The translations under genes and the position numbers were made by a program. The notes beneath the pieces are model-generated. The model searched no databases, was not told the DNA's origin, and saw only the letters and a list, made by a program, of their open reading frames with translations. Of a stretch of DNA of 35,865 nt, positions 8,201 through 16,527 are shown in pieces (the stretch's first letter is position 1; each line of letters begins with the position of its first letter). The stretch is from Faecalimonas sp. (lineage in GTDB: Bacteria; Bacillota; Clostridia; Lachnospirales; Lachnospiraceae), in NCBI GenBank assembly GCA_029264305.1, contig JARICA010000021.1:1-35865 (forward strand), written 5' to 3'.

Positions 8201-9564
8201 CTTCACCAAACATTGATAAATTTGAAGTAACAGCAAAAGAAGTTGCTATGGGTAAATTTGATATCACTGCTTCAGCAGGAGAAAATGGAGCAATTTCACC
8301 AGCAGGAAAAGTGGAAGTAAATGAGGGTGAAAATAAAGAATTTACAATGCAACCAAAAGAAGGATACATGGTAAAAGATGTATTGGTAGATAATGTATCA
8401 GTAGGTAATGTGTTGAAATATACATTTACAGATGTAGATGCCGCTCATACAATTAAAGTAGAATTTGAAAAAGAAAAAATCACAGCAGATAATCGATTTG
8501 ACTTCCCAACAACAGGAGAGAAGAGATTAGAGGCAGAAAGATTTGAGTTACACAATACAGGAGAACCAGAAGATTGGAAGTTGGAAATCAAAGCTGCCGA
8601 CTGGGCAAGTAATGGAAAATTTGTTAATTCTTTAAATAAGGGTGATCAAATTAAATTATACTACAATGCAGAAAAAGCAGGGGATTACGCAGTGATCGTT
8701 ACTTATCGAAGCGGTTCGGCAGAAAATGGATTCTCTTGGAGTGAAAAAGATGGAAAAATTGAAGCAGGAACAGCAACGGTAGGAGCTACAGATGGTGCAA
8801 AAGAAACACATCAAAAAGAAATTTTATTTAAAGTAAAAACTGCAGGAGCAGGTGTGTTAACAATTACTGGTGGAGAAAAAGGTGCACCACAAATTGATAA
8901 GTTTGATATTGTTAGTCCTGAACTAGTTACAGTTGAATTAGAAAAAGCAATTACAGATGGAAATAAAGTTGTTCTTGATGAATATAAAGATGGAGCGACA
9001 AAAGATGCATTTGTAAAAGCATTAAAAGATGCAAAAGATATTTTAGCGAAAGCAAAAGAAGGAAAAAGTACACAACAAGAAATTGATACAGCAGCAAAAG
9101 CACTAAAAGATGCACAAGGAAAATTAGAGGATAAAGATCAAGCTCCAACAATAGATAAGACGGCATTGAAAAACGCCATCGACAGAGCAAACGGAATTGA
9201 TTTGAAAAAATATCAAGATGGTGTTGAAAAAGATGCATTTGCAAAAGCGTTAGACAAAGCAAAAGCAGTTTATGCAAATGCACAAGCAACAGAACAAGAA
9301 ATTGCGGAAGCAACTTTGGAATTAAATACGTCGATTGGAAAACTGAAACTAATTGAAACATCTGAAGGTGGAAATAGCGAAAATAGCGGAAATAATGGAA
9401 ATGGAAATAACCAGACTCCATCAGGAGATTCTACTCAAAAACCATCTGTACAAAAACCATCTGCCCCTGTAAAAACAGGAGATACAGCAGAACCAGTTGG
9501 TTACATGGTAGGAATTACAGCAGGACTTGCAGCTGTTGTAGCAATCCTTAGAAAAAGAAAATAA
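5215..9564 (+). CDS. Cell-wall-anchored GH29 alpha-L-fucosidase with multiple binding modules
   Basis: The start at 5215 follows GGAGG. Approximate layout of the 1449-residue product: signal peptide 1-31; GH29 catalytic barrel 60-405 with [27 protein letters not shown] and [10 protein letters not shown], whose Asp241 is the expected nucleophile; F5/8-type C (CBM32-like) 418-546; a second beta-sandwich 550-673; a Calx-beta-like domain 677-786; FIVAR 789-859; CBM6-like 875-1009 ([11 protein letters not shown]); a '[13 protein letters not shown]' repeat domain 1013-1088; a second CBM6-like module 1104-1236 ([10 protein letters not shown]); two more FIVARs 1240-1379; an Asn/Gly/Ser linker; then VKTGD at ~1419-1423, a membrane helix and RKRK. 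It should remove terminal alpha-L-fucose from host mucin or milk-type glycans at the cell surface. No fucose transport or catabolism genes are adjacent. Linkage specificity cannot be read from sequence. Confidence 0.93.
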   Translation: MKRKQVIGLLLAVTLASSSVFSGIATIDVSAKTTDGVTAEDLSDHKIKEPEKDKVVPSENQYKYQKDELAAFCHFGMNTYTGSEWGNGKEKPEQFALTNDFDAETLVKTLHEAGFKKLIVTAKHHDGFCIWPSKYTKHDSETAGYKGDVLAELSAACTKYNMDMGLYLSPWDVNAKSYGYYDKDGKALCDNKGNPLNNKTWKEVEELDVDDYNDYYNNQLEEILGDKKYGNDGHFVEVWMDGAKGSGSAVQNYDFKRWFDTIQKYEGKKDGKYKDDCMLFGAEAYTTVRWIGNENGFADTETWSKSNVNKEKNTIDSNTQNGYTKGFANGNQWTVPEADARITSGWFWGEGKKTPKDMKALSEMYFRSVGHNAPLLLNVPPNKEGKVDPAILNRVTEFGKGIKDTFKNNLAKDGKVAASSVRGNDKKFSPQNVLDGKDDTYWTVDDNAKTGTLTIDLNGVKTFDVVSIEESIEFGQRIGSYKVEYETEKGEWKTFEEGKTIGAKRLCRKAAVKGKKVRITVTADEKAEHKVPMLSEIGVYKATDDMALGNGIPAGLTVTDDRNFKATGWTQESGEQFVEGTGMWCGPNKEATVEFQGTKAWLVGTVDPNHGPADIYIDDKKVATINTKGTTRKLGQRIFESDTLEDKKHTLKIVNTGTGNQAIGVDALLSLNNGGKGMLDIEYPSYRVNEDSKVPIKVKRVGGTKGETKVTFQVNPGSAWQDHFNADGNMELTLKDGQEEAEAYVTTKRVPAKTGDLSFTAELVNPTNQVITGFNTPTRITISDSEEFDKSALEKKLNDVKKANYKEEEYSAASYKALQDAIQFAEKVLKKAKPSAQDCAEAVGKLDAAVRSLAKRATYTAQDPYQLPKRKGNKKNLEAEHFILDKGTSAENKYVRIQEDKDASNGAKIGWFEQGNKIKLPFYAAKEGTYTFKARIQSGRRADNPNALNWSGTNVESGKIDVHNDGKDSQYKEVEFDVKVTKAGAGELVFTADQKASPNIDKFEVTAKEVAMGKFDITASAGENGAISPAGKVEVNEGENKEFTMQPKEGYMVKDVLVDNVSVGNVLKYTFTDVDAAHTIKVEFEKEKITADNRFDFPTTGEKRLEAERFELHNTGEPEDWKLEIKAADWASNGKFVNSLNKGDQIKLYYNAEKAGDYAVIVTYRSGSAENGFSWSEKDGKIEAGTATVGATDGAKETHQKEILFKVKTAGAGVLTITGGEKGAPQIDKFDIVSPELVTVELEKAITDGNKVVLDEYKDGATKDAFVKALKDAKDILAKAKEGKSTQQEIDTAAKALKDAQGKLEDKDQAPTIDKTALKNAIDRANGIDLKKYQDGVEKDAFAKALDKAKAVYANAQATEQEIAEATLELNTSIGKLKLIETSEGGNSENSGNNGNGNNQTPSGDSTQKPSVQKPSAPVKTGDTAEPVGYMVGITAGLAAVVAILRKRK

Positions 9565-9575
9565 AACAAAGAAGG

Positions 9576-9603
9576 AAAAAGGCAGAGATTTTCTGTCTTT
9601 TTT
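9576..9603 (+). terminator. Intrinsic terminator of the fucosidase gene
   Basis: AAAAAGGCAGA (9576-9586) pairs with TCTGTCTTTTT (9592-9602), including one G-U pair and a 5-base loop, and ends in a T run. Confidence 0.75.
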
Positions 9604-9612
9604 CTATTTTAG

Positions 9613-9642
9613 TTGAATAATCATTTATAGGTATGCTATACT
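9613..9642 (+). promoter_or_regulatory. Promoter of the small alarmone synthetase gene
   Basis: TTGAAT (9613-9618), an 18-base spacer and TATACT (9637-9642), 17 bases before the start codon; the transcript would have a very short leader. Confidence 0.55.
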
Positions 9643-9659
9643 CATACAGAGGTGAAAAT

Positions 9660-10451
9660 ATGCTGAAGAAAAGAGAATTTCTGAAAGAATACAATATCAC
9701 AGAAGAAGAATTTTGTGAGGCAGAAATAGAATGGAATGAGTTAGAAGCCATTTATGATCACTACAAAGAGATTGAAGATAAATTGAGAAAAATTGGTAAA
9801 GAATTTGTCAATGATTATTTGTATGATATAGAAAGAGCAGGAATACACTCCTATCGTTATCGAACGAAAGCAGCAGGGCACTTGATTGAGAAAATTATCC
9901 GCAAAAGAAGAGAAGCGAAAGAAAAATACGCTGGCATTAATCGGGATAATTATTATAAATATAATACAGATTTAATTGGAATTCGTGTGCTTTTTTTATA
10001 TCGTGAAGATTGGATTCACTTTCATAAGTATATTACAACTGTTTTTGAAAACGATCCCAGTAAATATGTGGTAGATCGATTAAATGACTTTGATGAGGAT
10101 ACGACACATAATTATATCGCAGAGCGTCCCAAAGTGTATAAGCGCTCGGGAGATAGCCGTATATACGATGAAAATTTGATTGAAATCAAAGCAGGTGGAA
10201 TATACCGTTCTCTACATTATATTATTAAATATAAAGGATATTATGTGGAGATTCAGGGAAGAACACTTTTTGAAGAAGGTTGGAGTGAAGTGGATCACGA
10301 CATTGTTTATCCATATTTCCAAGATGACGCAATGTTAAAAGACTTTTCTACATTATTAAATCGTTTATCAGGAATGGCAGATGAAATGAGTTCTTATTTT
10401 CGAAGAATGAAAATGGAAAAAGAAGCCGAAAGGTTTCTAAAAGAAGAATAA
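9660..10451 (+). CDS. RelA/SpoT-domain (p)ppGpp synthetase (small alarmone synthetase type)
   Basis: The start at 9660 is set by GAGGTG ten bases upstream. The 263-residue product has only the synthetase (RelA_SpoT nucleotidyltransferase) domain: a helical N-terminus, NTDLIGIRVLFLYREDW at ~102-118 (matching the 'D..G.R' strand), IKAGGIYRSLHYIIKYKG and VEIQGRTLFEEGWSEVDHD at ~197-215, the hallmark 'E.Q.RT....W.E..H' motif. No hydrolase (HD), TGS or ACT domain is present, so it should make (p)ppGpp from ATP and GTP/GDP without degrading it. It is larger than RelP/RelQ (~210-230 aa). Its position next to a guanine-sensing riboswitch and guanine deaminase is suggestive for purine control, but the two are separate transcription units. 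Confidence 0.85.
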   Translation: MLKKREFLKEYNITEEEFCEAEIEWNELEAIYDHYKEIEDKLRKIGKEFVNDYLYDIERAGIHSYRYRTKAAGHLIEKIIRKRREAKEKYAGINRDNYYKYNTDLIGIRVLFLYREDWIHFHKYITTVFENDPSKYVVDRLNDFDEDTTHNYIAERPKVYKRSGDSRIYDENLIEIKAGGIYRSLHYIIKYKGYYVEIQGRTLFEEGWSEVDHDIVYPYFQDDAMLKDFSTLLNRLSGMADEMSSYFRRMKMEKEAERFLKEE

Positions 10452-10457
10452 AACAAT

Positions 10458-10520
10458 GCTTATATATGTCCATAATTGGTTGGATGTCTCTACAAACTAC
10501 CGTAATAGTTTACTATAAGC
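10458..10520 (+). promoter_or_regulatory. Purine riboswitch aptamer (guanine-type)
   Basis: The fold and conserved bases of the purine aptamer are visible. P1 is GCTTATA (10458-10464) with TATAAGC (10514-10520). P2 is short, GTCCA (10468-10472) with TGGAT (10481-10485). L2 contains TTGG and L3 contains CCGTAA, with the GG/CC pairs needed for loop-loop docking. J2/3 is GTCTCTAC (10486-10493). P3 is AAACTA/TAGTTT. J3/1 begins A-C-T-A-T, so the specificity base is C, which pairs with guanine (adenine sensors have U). It stands 68 bases before guanine deaminase. The short P2 and G-U closing pair make it slightly atypical. Confidence 0.88.
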
Positions 10521-10534
10521 CTTGCTAAAGGCAG

Positions 10535-10558
10535 AAGACTATCTATCGGTAGTTTTTT
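10535..10558 (+). terminator. Riboswitch-controlled terminator (expression platform)
   Basis: AAGACTATC (10535-10543) pairs with GGTAGTTTT (10548-10556) around a TATC loop and runs into T's. Its 3' arm GGTAGTTT is also exactly complementary to AAACTACC (10494-10501) in aptamer P3/L3. Aptamer folding and an antiterminator therefore exclude each other, and guanine binding should favour termination (OFF). A separate small hairpin GCCTT/AAGGC lies at 10519-10532. Confidence 0.7.
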
Positions 10559-10587
10559 GCTGTTTAAAAAGAAAAATGGAGGAATAT

Positions 10588-11859
10588 ATGAGTACATTTG
10601 TTTTAAAAGGAAATATTTGTTTTAGTAAAAATCAGACAAAGCTTACAATGAAAGAAAATGCATATCTTGTCTGTGAAGAGGGAATTTGTAAAGGAGTATA
10701 CGAAGAACTACCAGAAAAATATAAAAGTTTACCATGTCATGATTATGGAGAGAAACTTATTATTCCGGGATTAATAGATTTACATGTTCATGCACCTCAA
10801 TATACATTTCGTGGACTTGCAATGGATTTGGAGTTAATTGATTGGTTAAATACACATACATTTAAAGAAGAAGCAAAGTATGCAAATTTAGATTATGCTG
10901 AGCAAGCATATGAAATTTTTGTAGATGATTTAATGAAGAGTGCTACAACACGAGCATGTATTTTTGGAACTATTCATAATGAAGCCACATTAAAATTAAT
11001 GGAAATGCTTGAAGATAGAGGGTTTAAAGGTTATGTTGGAAAAGTAAATATGGATAGAAATAGTCCAGAAGAATTGTGTGAAGAAAGTGATAGTGCGTCA
11101 GCAGAAAAGACAATAGAATGGATAGAAGAAGCAAAAAATCGATTCCATAAAATCAAACCAATTTTAACACCACGATTTATTCCTACATGTTCAGATGAAT
11201 TGATGAAAAAGTTAGAAAGTATACAGGAAAAATATCATTTACCAGTACAATCTCATTTATCAGAGAATATAGGAGAAATTGAGTGGGTGCAAGAACTTTG
11301 TCCAAACACAAAATTTTATGGTGAAGCGTACAATCAATTTGGAATGTTTGGAAATAAATATCCTGCGATTATGGCACACTGTGTCCATAGCACAGAAGAA
11401 GAATTAGAATTAATGGAAAAACAAAATGTGTTTATTGCCCATTGTCCACAATCTAATACAAACCTTTCGTCAGGTGTTGCTCCAATACGAAAATATTTAG
11501 ATAAAGGAATAAAAATAGGATTAGGAAGCGATGTTGCAGGAGGATTTGATTTATCAATTTTCAGAGCAATGGCAGATGCACTTCAGGTATCAAAATTGAG
11601 ATGGAGATTATTGGATACAAATCTTACTCCATTAAAGCTAGAAGAAGCGTTCTACTTAGCAACAAAAGGAGGGGGACAATTCTTTGGAAAAGTTGGAAGT
11701 TTTGAAGAGGGATATGAATTTGATGCAGTGGTATTGGATGATTCTTTCTTTAGAACGATGAGAAAATTAAATGTAAAAGAAAGACTAGAACGCTTGATAT
11801 ATTTAGCAAATGATGCATGCATAGTTGATAAATATATTGCAGGTGAAAATGTGAAATAA
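10588..11859 (+). CDS. guaD: Guanine deaminase (amidohydrolase family)
   Basis: The start at 10588 follows GGAGG at 10578-10582; earlier in-frame starts fall inside the riboswitch terminator region. The 423-residue amidohydrolase has the metal ligands in order: DLHVHAPQY (~64-72), a SHLSEN histidine (~223), AHCVH (~262) and GLGSDVAGG (~312) with the catalytic Asp. The stretch HAPQYTFRG is characteristic of guanine deaminases (chlorohydrolase-like) rather than dihydroorotases or imidazolonepropionases. The reaction is guanine + water to xanthine + ammonia, in the cytosol, feeding purine salvage or catabolism. The guanine-type riboswitch in its leader supports the substrate assignment. It is followed by a strong terminator, so it is monocistronic. 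Confidence 0.92.
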   Translation: MSTFVLKGNICFSKNQTKLTMKENAYLVCEEGICKGVYEELPEKYKSLPCHDYGEKLIIPGLIDLHVHAPQYTFRGLAMDLELIDWLNTHTFKEEAKYANLDYAEQAYEIFVDDLMKSATTRACIFGTIHNEATLKLMEMLEDRGFKGYVGKVNMDRNSPEELCEESDSASAEKTIEWIEEAKNRFHKIKPILTPRFIPTCSDELMKKLESIQEKYHLPVQSHLSENIGEIEWVQELCPNTKFYGEAYNQFGMFGNKYPAIMAHCVHSTEEELELMEKQNVFIAHCPQSNTNLSSGVAPIRKYLDKGIKIGLGSDVAGGFDLSIFRAMADALQVSKLRWRLLDTNLTPLKLEEAFYLATKGGGQFFGKVGSFEEGYEFDAVVLDDSFFRTMRKLNVKERLERLIYLANDACIVDKYIAGENVK

Positions 11860-11864
11860 GTGTG

Positions 11865-11906
11865 AAAAGGGACGTAGCATTTTTAAGTTTTGCTACGTCC
11901 CTTTTT
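11865..11906. terminator. Strong bidirectional terminator between guaD and the heptad-repeat gene
   Basis: A 15-bp perfect stem (AAAAGGGACGTAGCA at 11865-11879 with TGCTACGTCCCTTTT at 11891-11905) has an A run on the left and a T run on the right, so it serves both converging genes. Confidence 0.9.
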
Positions 11907-11907
11907 A

Positions 11908-14241
11908 CTATTCAGTTACAAAAATGAATTTAACTTCTCCGTCCATTTCATCAGAAATACCTGAGAAATTCTTATAATTTTTAGAACTGTCTAATATTGT
12001 ATTTACTTTATCTAAAAGACCATCAATATCACCGTCAAATACATTGACAAGTTTTTCGATACCTTCTTTGTTGAATTTAATCATACCTTCGTTTAATGTA
12101 GTAGCACCTGCATCGAGTTTCTTTACGCCATCGATTAAGGCACTAGAACCTTGGTTTAATGTGTGTAATCCAGTGACAAGTGCGTTTGCACCAGTATCTA
12201 ATTGGCTTGCACCAGCTGAAAGTTGTACAGTACCTTTATGCAATTCTTTTGCACCAGAATTAGCAAGGATCATTTTTTCATTTAATGTGGCAGCACCTGT
12301 ATTTACTTTAGAAGCACCAGTAGCAAGTTGATTTAATCCATTAGCTAAACCGTTTTTTCCACCAATTCCTTCGCGAAGTTGTGAAGTACCATTCTTAAGC
12401 GAAGAAACGCCACCATTGATCTGTGCGATTAATCCGGATTTAGAATCTGTGACTTTTATATTTAACACTTTCGCACCTTGTGCTAATTGAGCACTTCCAA
12501 CATTGATTTTAGCCATATTACCAGCTACCTTATCTGTGATTGCGCTAGTTGTTTTAGCTCCGATTACAACTTGTTGTAGGAGTTGTTGTGTATTTGCAAT
12601 TGCTTTATTTTGTGCAGAATGTTGTACACCAATTTGTTTATCTAACTGTATAGCAGCAGCTTGACGTGCTTGTTTATCTTTTTCTAAAGAGGCAATATTT
12701 GCACGAATAGATGCTTTTGCGTCTTCCGGAATATCATCTCGATTCAATAAACTAGTTAAAGAAGCAATTGCTTTATCTGTTTCACCATTACCTTTTGCAA
12801 CTGTTTCACCTGATATAGATGGTGCAGAAGAAGGTTTCATACTTTTTGCAAGTGCCTCTGCTGCATCAGCAGTATCCTTTGCAATTTTATTTAAACTTTT
12901 TCCACCTGTTTCAGCAGTACCTTTGTTTATCACATCATTTACAGCTGAAATACTTGCATTTAAACCTGGTTGAGAAGATGTGATCGGACTATTTAATCCT
13001 GCATCTAATTTTTGGACACCCTGTGCTAATTCTTTCATGCCTGGAGTTAATTTTTCTTGCATAGAAGAAACACCTTTGTCTAACTGCACAGCACCTGGAA
13101 CTAATACGGAAGATGTTTTTGAAGATGCAGAAGCAAGACCTTCATTTACTTGAGAAGCACCTGCTTTCAAAGAATTTGTTCCGGATTGTAATTGAGTTGT
13201 GCCACTTGCAAGAGTTTGACTTCCGTTAACTAATGCTTTACTACCAGTTACAAGAGAAGAAGTTCCTTTCTTTAAAGTATCTCCTCCGTTTACTAATTTA
13301 TGAATACCATCTGTTAGTGTGGCAGAAGACGAAAGGAGAGTATCCAGTCCTTTTTTTAATTCTCCTGAACCATTTACTAACTTATTAGCTGAATCTTGAA
13401 GTGTTTTCATAGAATTTTTTAATTCTGAAAGACTATCAAATTTGTCTGTTTCTAAATCGTTAAAGATATCATTAGTTGCAATTGTCATTCCTTCAGATAA
13501 TTCATATTCTTTTACATCTGCCTCTACTTCAAAGTAATCAGGAATGTTAAGTTCTTTTACATCTAATTTTTCATTTAAGGAAGGAAGTCCCATACCTAAA
13601 ATAACATCACGATCACCATCGGACATTAATTTTGCATTTGTTAATTTTACATTAGAAATTTTATTTGTGTCAAAAACCAATCCTGTTACCATTACAAATG
13701 GTACATATTCAGTGCTAGAAGCTGTTTTATTTATATATTGATAACGCATAACTAAATGTCCAGATTTTCCTTTTAATTCTTTTGCGTTAATTTCCTTTCC
13801 ATCTAACACATAAGTGATTTTAATTCCAACAGGAAGAGATTGTGTTGTTGTACCTTGATAACAAATATCTTCTTTGTTTGTGTCCCAAATAAGAGAATTT
13901 TGTGTCTTTGAAAATTTTTCTTCTCCTTTTACATTCTCAATATTACTTAGAATAGAGTTATCTTTTAGTTTGTTTATGTGATCTAGATTTTTTAATTGGT
14001 CTGATACAGTAATAGAAGAGATATTTCCATTTCCATCAACTTTTGCATATACAGTTTCAGATTTAAAAGGCTTTACTTCAGTGCTATTTGTATTAGATGT
14101 TTTTTCAGAAGTTGTAGTCTCTATCGTAGTAGCTTTCTTATTATCTTTTGCATAGGAAGGAGAAACCATTCCTAAACTTCCTAAAACTAAAGCAGTAGAA
14201 GTAGCGATTGCTACAAGCGTTTTATAATCTCTATTTTTCAT
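11908..14241 (-). CDS. Secreted X-X-X-Leu-X-X-Gly heptad-repeat protein (YhgE-like), partner of MMPL transporter
   Basis: The 777-residue product has a signal peptide (TLVAIATSTALVLGSLGMV, cleavage after ~SYA, residue ~31), then a Thr/Ser-rich spacer and a ~200-residue globular domain. Two long blocks (about 270-420 and 590-735) follow, with Leu and Gly at heptad spacing (LVNGSGELKKGLDTLLSSSA, LVTGSKALVNGSQTLASGT). This is the repeat seen in YhgE/Pip-type proteins, here without their membrane segments or any C-terminal anchor. A Lys/Ala-rich helical insert separates the blocks. It would form long coiled rods outside the membrane. It lies 20 bases downstream of the MMPL exporter with AGGAGGT before the start, so the two are one operon and it may act as the transporter's extracellular adaptor (inference). 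Confidence 0.8.
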   Translation of the reverse strand: MKNRDYKTLVAIATSTALVLGSLGMVSPSYAKDNKKATTIETTTSEKTSNTNSTEVKPFKSETVYAKVDGNGNISSITVSDQLKNLDHINKLKDNSILSNIENVKGEEKFSKTQNSLIWDTNKEDICYQGTTTQSLPVGIKITYVLDGKEINAKELKGKSGHLVMRYQYINKTASSTEYVPFVMVTGLVFDTNKISNVKLTNAKLMSDGDRDVILGMGLPSLNEKLDVKELNIPDYFEVEADVKEYELSEGMTIATNDIFNDLETDKFDSLSELKNSMKTLQDSANKLVNGSGELKKGLDTLLSSSATLTDGIHKLVNGGDTLKKGTSSLVTGSKALVNGSQTLASGTTQLQSGTNSLKAGASQVNEGLASASSKTSSVLVPGAVQLDKGVSSMQEKLTPGMKELAQGVQKLDAGLNSPITSSQPGLNASISAVNDVINKGTAETGGKSLNKIAKDTADAAEALAKSMKPSSAPSISGETVAKGNGETDKAIASLTSLLNRDDIPEDAKASIRANIASLEKDKQARQAAAIQLDKQIGVQHSAQNKAIANTQQLLQQVVIGAKTTSAITDKVAGNMAKINVGSAQLAQGAKVLNIKVTDSKSGLIAQINGGVSSLKNGTSQLREGIGGKNGLANGLNQLATGASKVNTGAATLNEKMILANSGAKELHKGTVQLSAGASQLDTGANALVTGLHTLNQGSSALIDGVKKLDAGATTLNEGMIKFNKEGIEKLVNVFDGDIDGLLDKVNTILDSSKNYKNFSGISDEMDGEVKFIFVTE

Positions 14242-14261
14242 GTTTATTACCTCCTATAAAA

Positions 14262-16364
14262 TTAAGCATTTGCTGAAGCATTCTTTTTTGCTTCTATTTT
14301 TTTCAAATTCATTTCTTTAGTAGTTGCACAAATTAATTTATCAAATACCATTAATGCAGATGGTAAAATAAATATTACGGTAATCATACTTATAATTGCA
14401 CCACGTGCCATTAATGAACAAAGTGCAGAAATCATATCTATGTCTGAGTATAATCCAACACCAAATGTTGCTGCAAAGAATCCAAGTCCAGAAACAATGA
14501 CAGAACTAATTGAAGAAGAAAGAGCAATATAAATTGCTTCCTTTTTAACTTTTCCTTTACAACGTTCTTTTTTATATCTTGTTGTCATTAAAATAGCATA
14601 GTCAACAGTTGCCCCTAATTGTATTGTACCGATAACAATAGATGCGATAAATGGCATTTTTGTTCCAGTAAAGTAAGGTATTCCTAAGTTAATAAAAATA
14701 GCAAATTCAATAACTGCTACAAGAATAACTGGTAATGAAACAGATTTGAATACAAATGCAATAATGATGAAAATAGCAATAATTGAAATGGCACTTACTA
14801 CTTTAAAGTCTTTATCTGTAATTGTAATTAAATCTTTTGTACATGGAGCTTCTCCAATTAACATTGCAGAACGATCATGTTTTTTGATGATTTTATTTAA
14901 TTCAGTACACTGTTTGTTGACTTCATTAGTTGCGGCTTTATACTCAGATTGAATTAAAATAAGTTGCCAATCTCCTTGTTTCAATTTATCTGTTAATTCA
15001 GATGGAACAATGTCACGTGGAACAGCTGCTCCAAGCAAGCTATCTAATCCCAATGCAAATTTTACACCTTTTACATCTGACATTTCGTTTAACATTTCTT
15101 TAGCTTCTTTTGCAGGAAGATCCGCATCTGCTAATACCATGTGAGTAGCGTTCATATCAAAAGTCTTTGATAGTTTTTCATTTGATTTAATGCTATCTAA
15201 ATATTTAGGAAGAGTAGCATCTAAGTTGTAGTAAACTTCGGCTTTTGTATATCCCCAAATAGCAGGAATTAATAAAACAAGAAAGACAACGACAAATGTC
15301 TTGTAGTGATTTATAACAAAATGTGAAGTTTTTTCCATTTTCGGTATAAGTGATCGGTGTGAAGTCTTTTCAATTTGTTTGTCGAAAATCAAAATGAATG
15401 ATGGAAGAATAGTTACACAACCAATTACACCAAGAACAACACCTTTTGCCATGACAATACCTAAATCTTTACCGAGAGTAAAACTCATAAAGCAAAGAGC
15501 GATAAATCCAGCAACGGTTGTTACAGAACTACCAAGTACAGATGAAAATGTGTTTGAAATGGCATGCGCCATAGCACGTTCTTTATCATTTGGAAAACGT
15601 TCTTGATTTTCTTGATAACTGTGCCACAAGAAAATGGAATAATCCATTGTAACACCAAGTTGTAAAACAGCGCTAAGTGCTTTGGTAATATAAGAAATTT
15701 CTCCTAAGAAATAGTTGGTTCCCATATTATACATGATTGCCATTCCGATACTTAGCATAAAGAAAATCGGAAGAATCCAGCAGTTTGTACATAGAGCTAA
15801 AACGATAGAAGTAAGAACTGCTGCAATTAGCACGTACATAGGTGTTTCTTTTTCAGATATTGCTTTAATATCAGTTACAACAGAAGACATACTACTTAAG
15901 TAACATTGTTTGTTTGTGACTTTTCGAATTTGTGTAATAGCGTCCATTGTTGCATCTGCAGATGTCGTATCGTTGAAGAAAATAGCCATTAAAGTAGCAT
16001 CATCTTTTTGAAAAACATCTTTGATTTTATTTGGAAGAGCATTGATAGGAATAGATAAGTCTGCAAGTGAGTCATACCAAATAACATCAGCTACTCCGTC
16101 CACTTTTTCTATTTTCTTTTTCACATCAGTAACTTCTTTTGTACTCATGCCTTCCACAACTTCTAGAGCGAAAGCGCCTTTTCCAAAATCGTTCATTAAA
16201 ATGTCTTGCCCTTTCATAGTATCTATATTATCAGGAAGATAATATAGAATGTCGTAATTGACTCTGGTCTTAAAGTATCCTAAAGCAGAAGGGATTAGAA
16301 GTAAAAAACCTAAGATTAAAATGAGAACTCGGAATTTTACTATTTTTTTTCCTACTTTAACCAT
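14262..16364 (-). CDS. MMPL/RND-superfamily transporter
   Basis: The 700-residue membrane protein has the RND/MMPL two-repeat layout: an N-terminal helix (VLILILGFLLLIPSALGYF), an extracellular loop domain to ~170, six helices including LGVTMDYSIFLWHSYQ (~238), a basic cytosolic link, then a second copy with helix, large outer domain (~390-510) and six helices including LGATVDYAILMTTRYK (~586). The Asp-Tyr pairs in both TM4-like helices are the conserved proton-relay motif of MmpL/SSD proteins. It probably exports a lipid, a hydrophobic peptide or a toxic compound using the proton gradient; the substrate is not readable. The start at 16364 follows AAGGAGGAA. The divergent TetR and its three operators indicate substrate-inducible repression. 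Confidence 0.9.
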   Translation of the reverse strand: MVKVGKKIVKFRVLILILGFLLLIPSALGYFKTRVNYDILYYLPDNIDTMKGQDILMNDFGKGAFALEVVEGMSTKEVTDVKKKIEKVDGVADVIWYDSLADLSIPINALPNKIKDVFQKDDATLMAIFFNDTTSADATMDAITQIRKVTNKQCYLSSMSSVVTDIKAISEKETPMYVLIAAVLTSIVLALCTNCWILPIFFMLSIGMAIMYNMGTNYFLGEISYITKALSAVLQLGVTMDYSIFLWHSYQENQERFPNDKERAMAHAISNTFSSVLGSSVTTVAGFIALCFMSFTLGKDLGIVMAKGVVLGVIGCVTILPSFILIFDKQIEKTSHRSLIPKMEKTSHFVINHYKTFVVVFLVLLIPAIWGYTKAEVYYNLDATLPKYLDSIKSNEKLSKTFDMNATHMVLADADLPAKEAKEMLNEMSDVKGVKFALGLDSLLGAAVPRDIVPSELTDKLKQGDWQLILIQSEYKAATNEVNKQCTELNKIIKKHDRSAMLIGEAPCTKDLITITDKDFKVVSAISIIAIFIIIAFVFKSVSLPVILVAVIEFAIFINLGIPYFTGTKMPFIASIVIGTIQLGATVDYAILMTTRYKKERCKGKVKKEAIYIALSSSISSVIVSGLGFFAATFGVGLYSDIDMISALCSLMARGAIISMITVIFILPSALMVFDKLICATTKEMNLKKIEAKKNASANA

Positions 16365-16389
16365 GAATAATTCCTCCTTTTAATAAACA

Positions 16390-16402
16390 TGACTATTAGT
16401 CA
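16390..16402. promoter_or_regulatory. TetR operator 1
   Basis: TGACTATTAGTCA, a 13-bp palindrome in the transcribed leader of the MMPL gene, just downstream of its -10 box, where a bound repressor would block elongation. Confidence 0.75.
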
Positions 16403-16418
16403 CTTTTTGAATATATGC

Positions 16419-16447
16419 AGTATACTGCAAAAATGACTATAAGTCAA
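16419..16447 (-). promoter_or_regulatory. MMPL operon promoter overlapping TetR operator 2
   Basis: On the minus strand TTGACT (16442-16447), 17 bases, TATACT (16419-16424). Operator TGACTATAAGTCA (16434-16446) covers the -35 box, so binding should exclude RNA polymerase. Confidence 0.8.
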
Positions 16448-16465
16448 TAATTTTTCAACAAAAAG

Positions 16466-16494
16466 TTGACTATTGGTCATTTTGAAACTATAAT
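16466..16494 (+). promoter_or_regulatory. tetR-type gene promoter overlapping TetR operator 3
   Basis: TTGACT (16466-16471), 17 bases, perfect TATAAT (16489-16494). Operator TGACTATTGGTCA (16467-16479) overlaps the -35 box, so the regulator should repress itself. Confidence 0.8.
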
Positions 16495-16527
16495 GAATAG
16501 AAACAACGGATAAAGAGGGAGATAGAA

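Noticed and set aside
8951-9421. Antisense open frame of 156 codons, Leu/His-rich
   Set aside because: It mirrors the Lys/Ala/Glu-rich FIVAR repeats of the fucosidase; low-complexity composition and no start signals.
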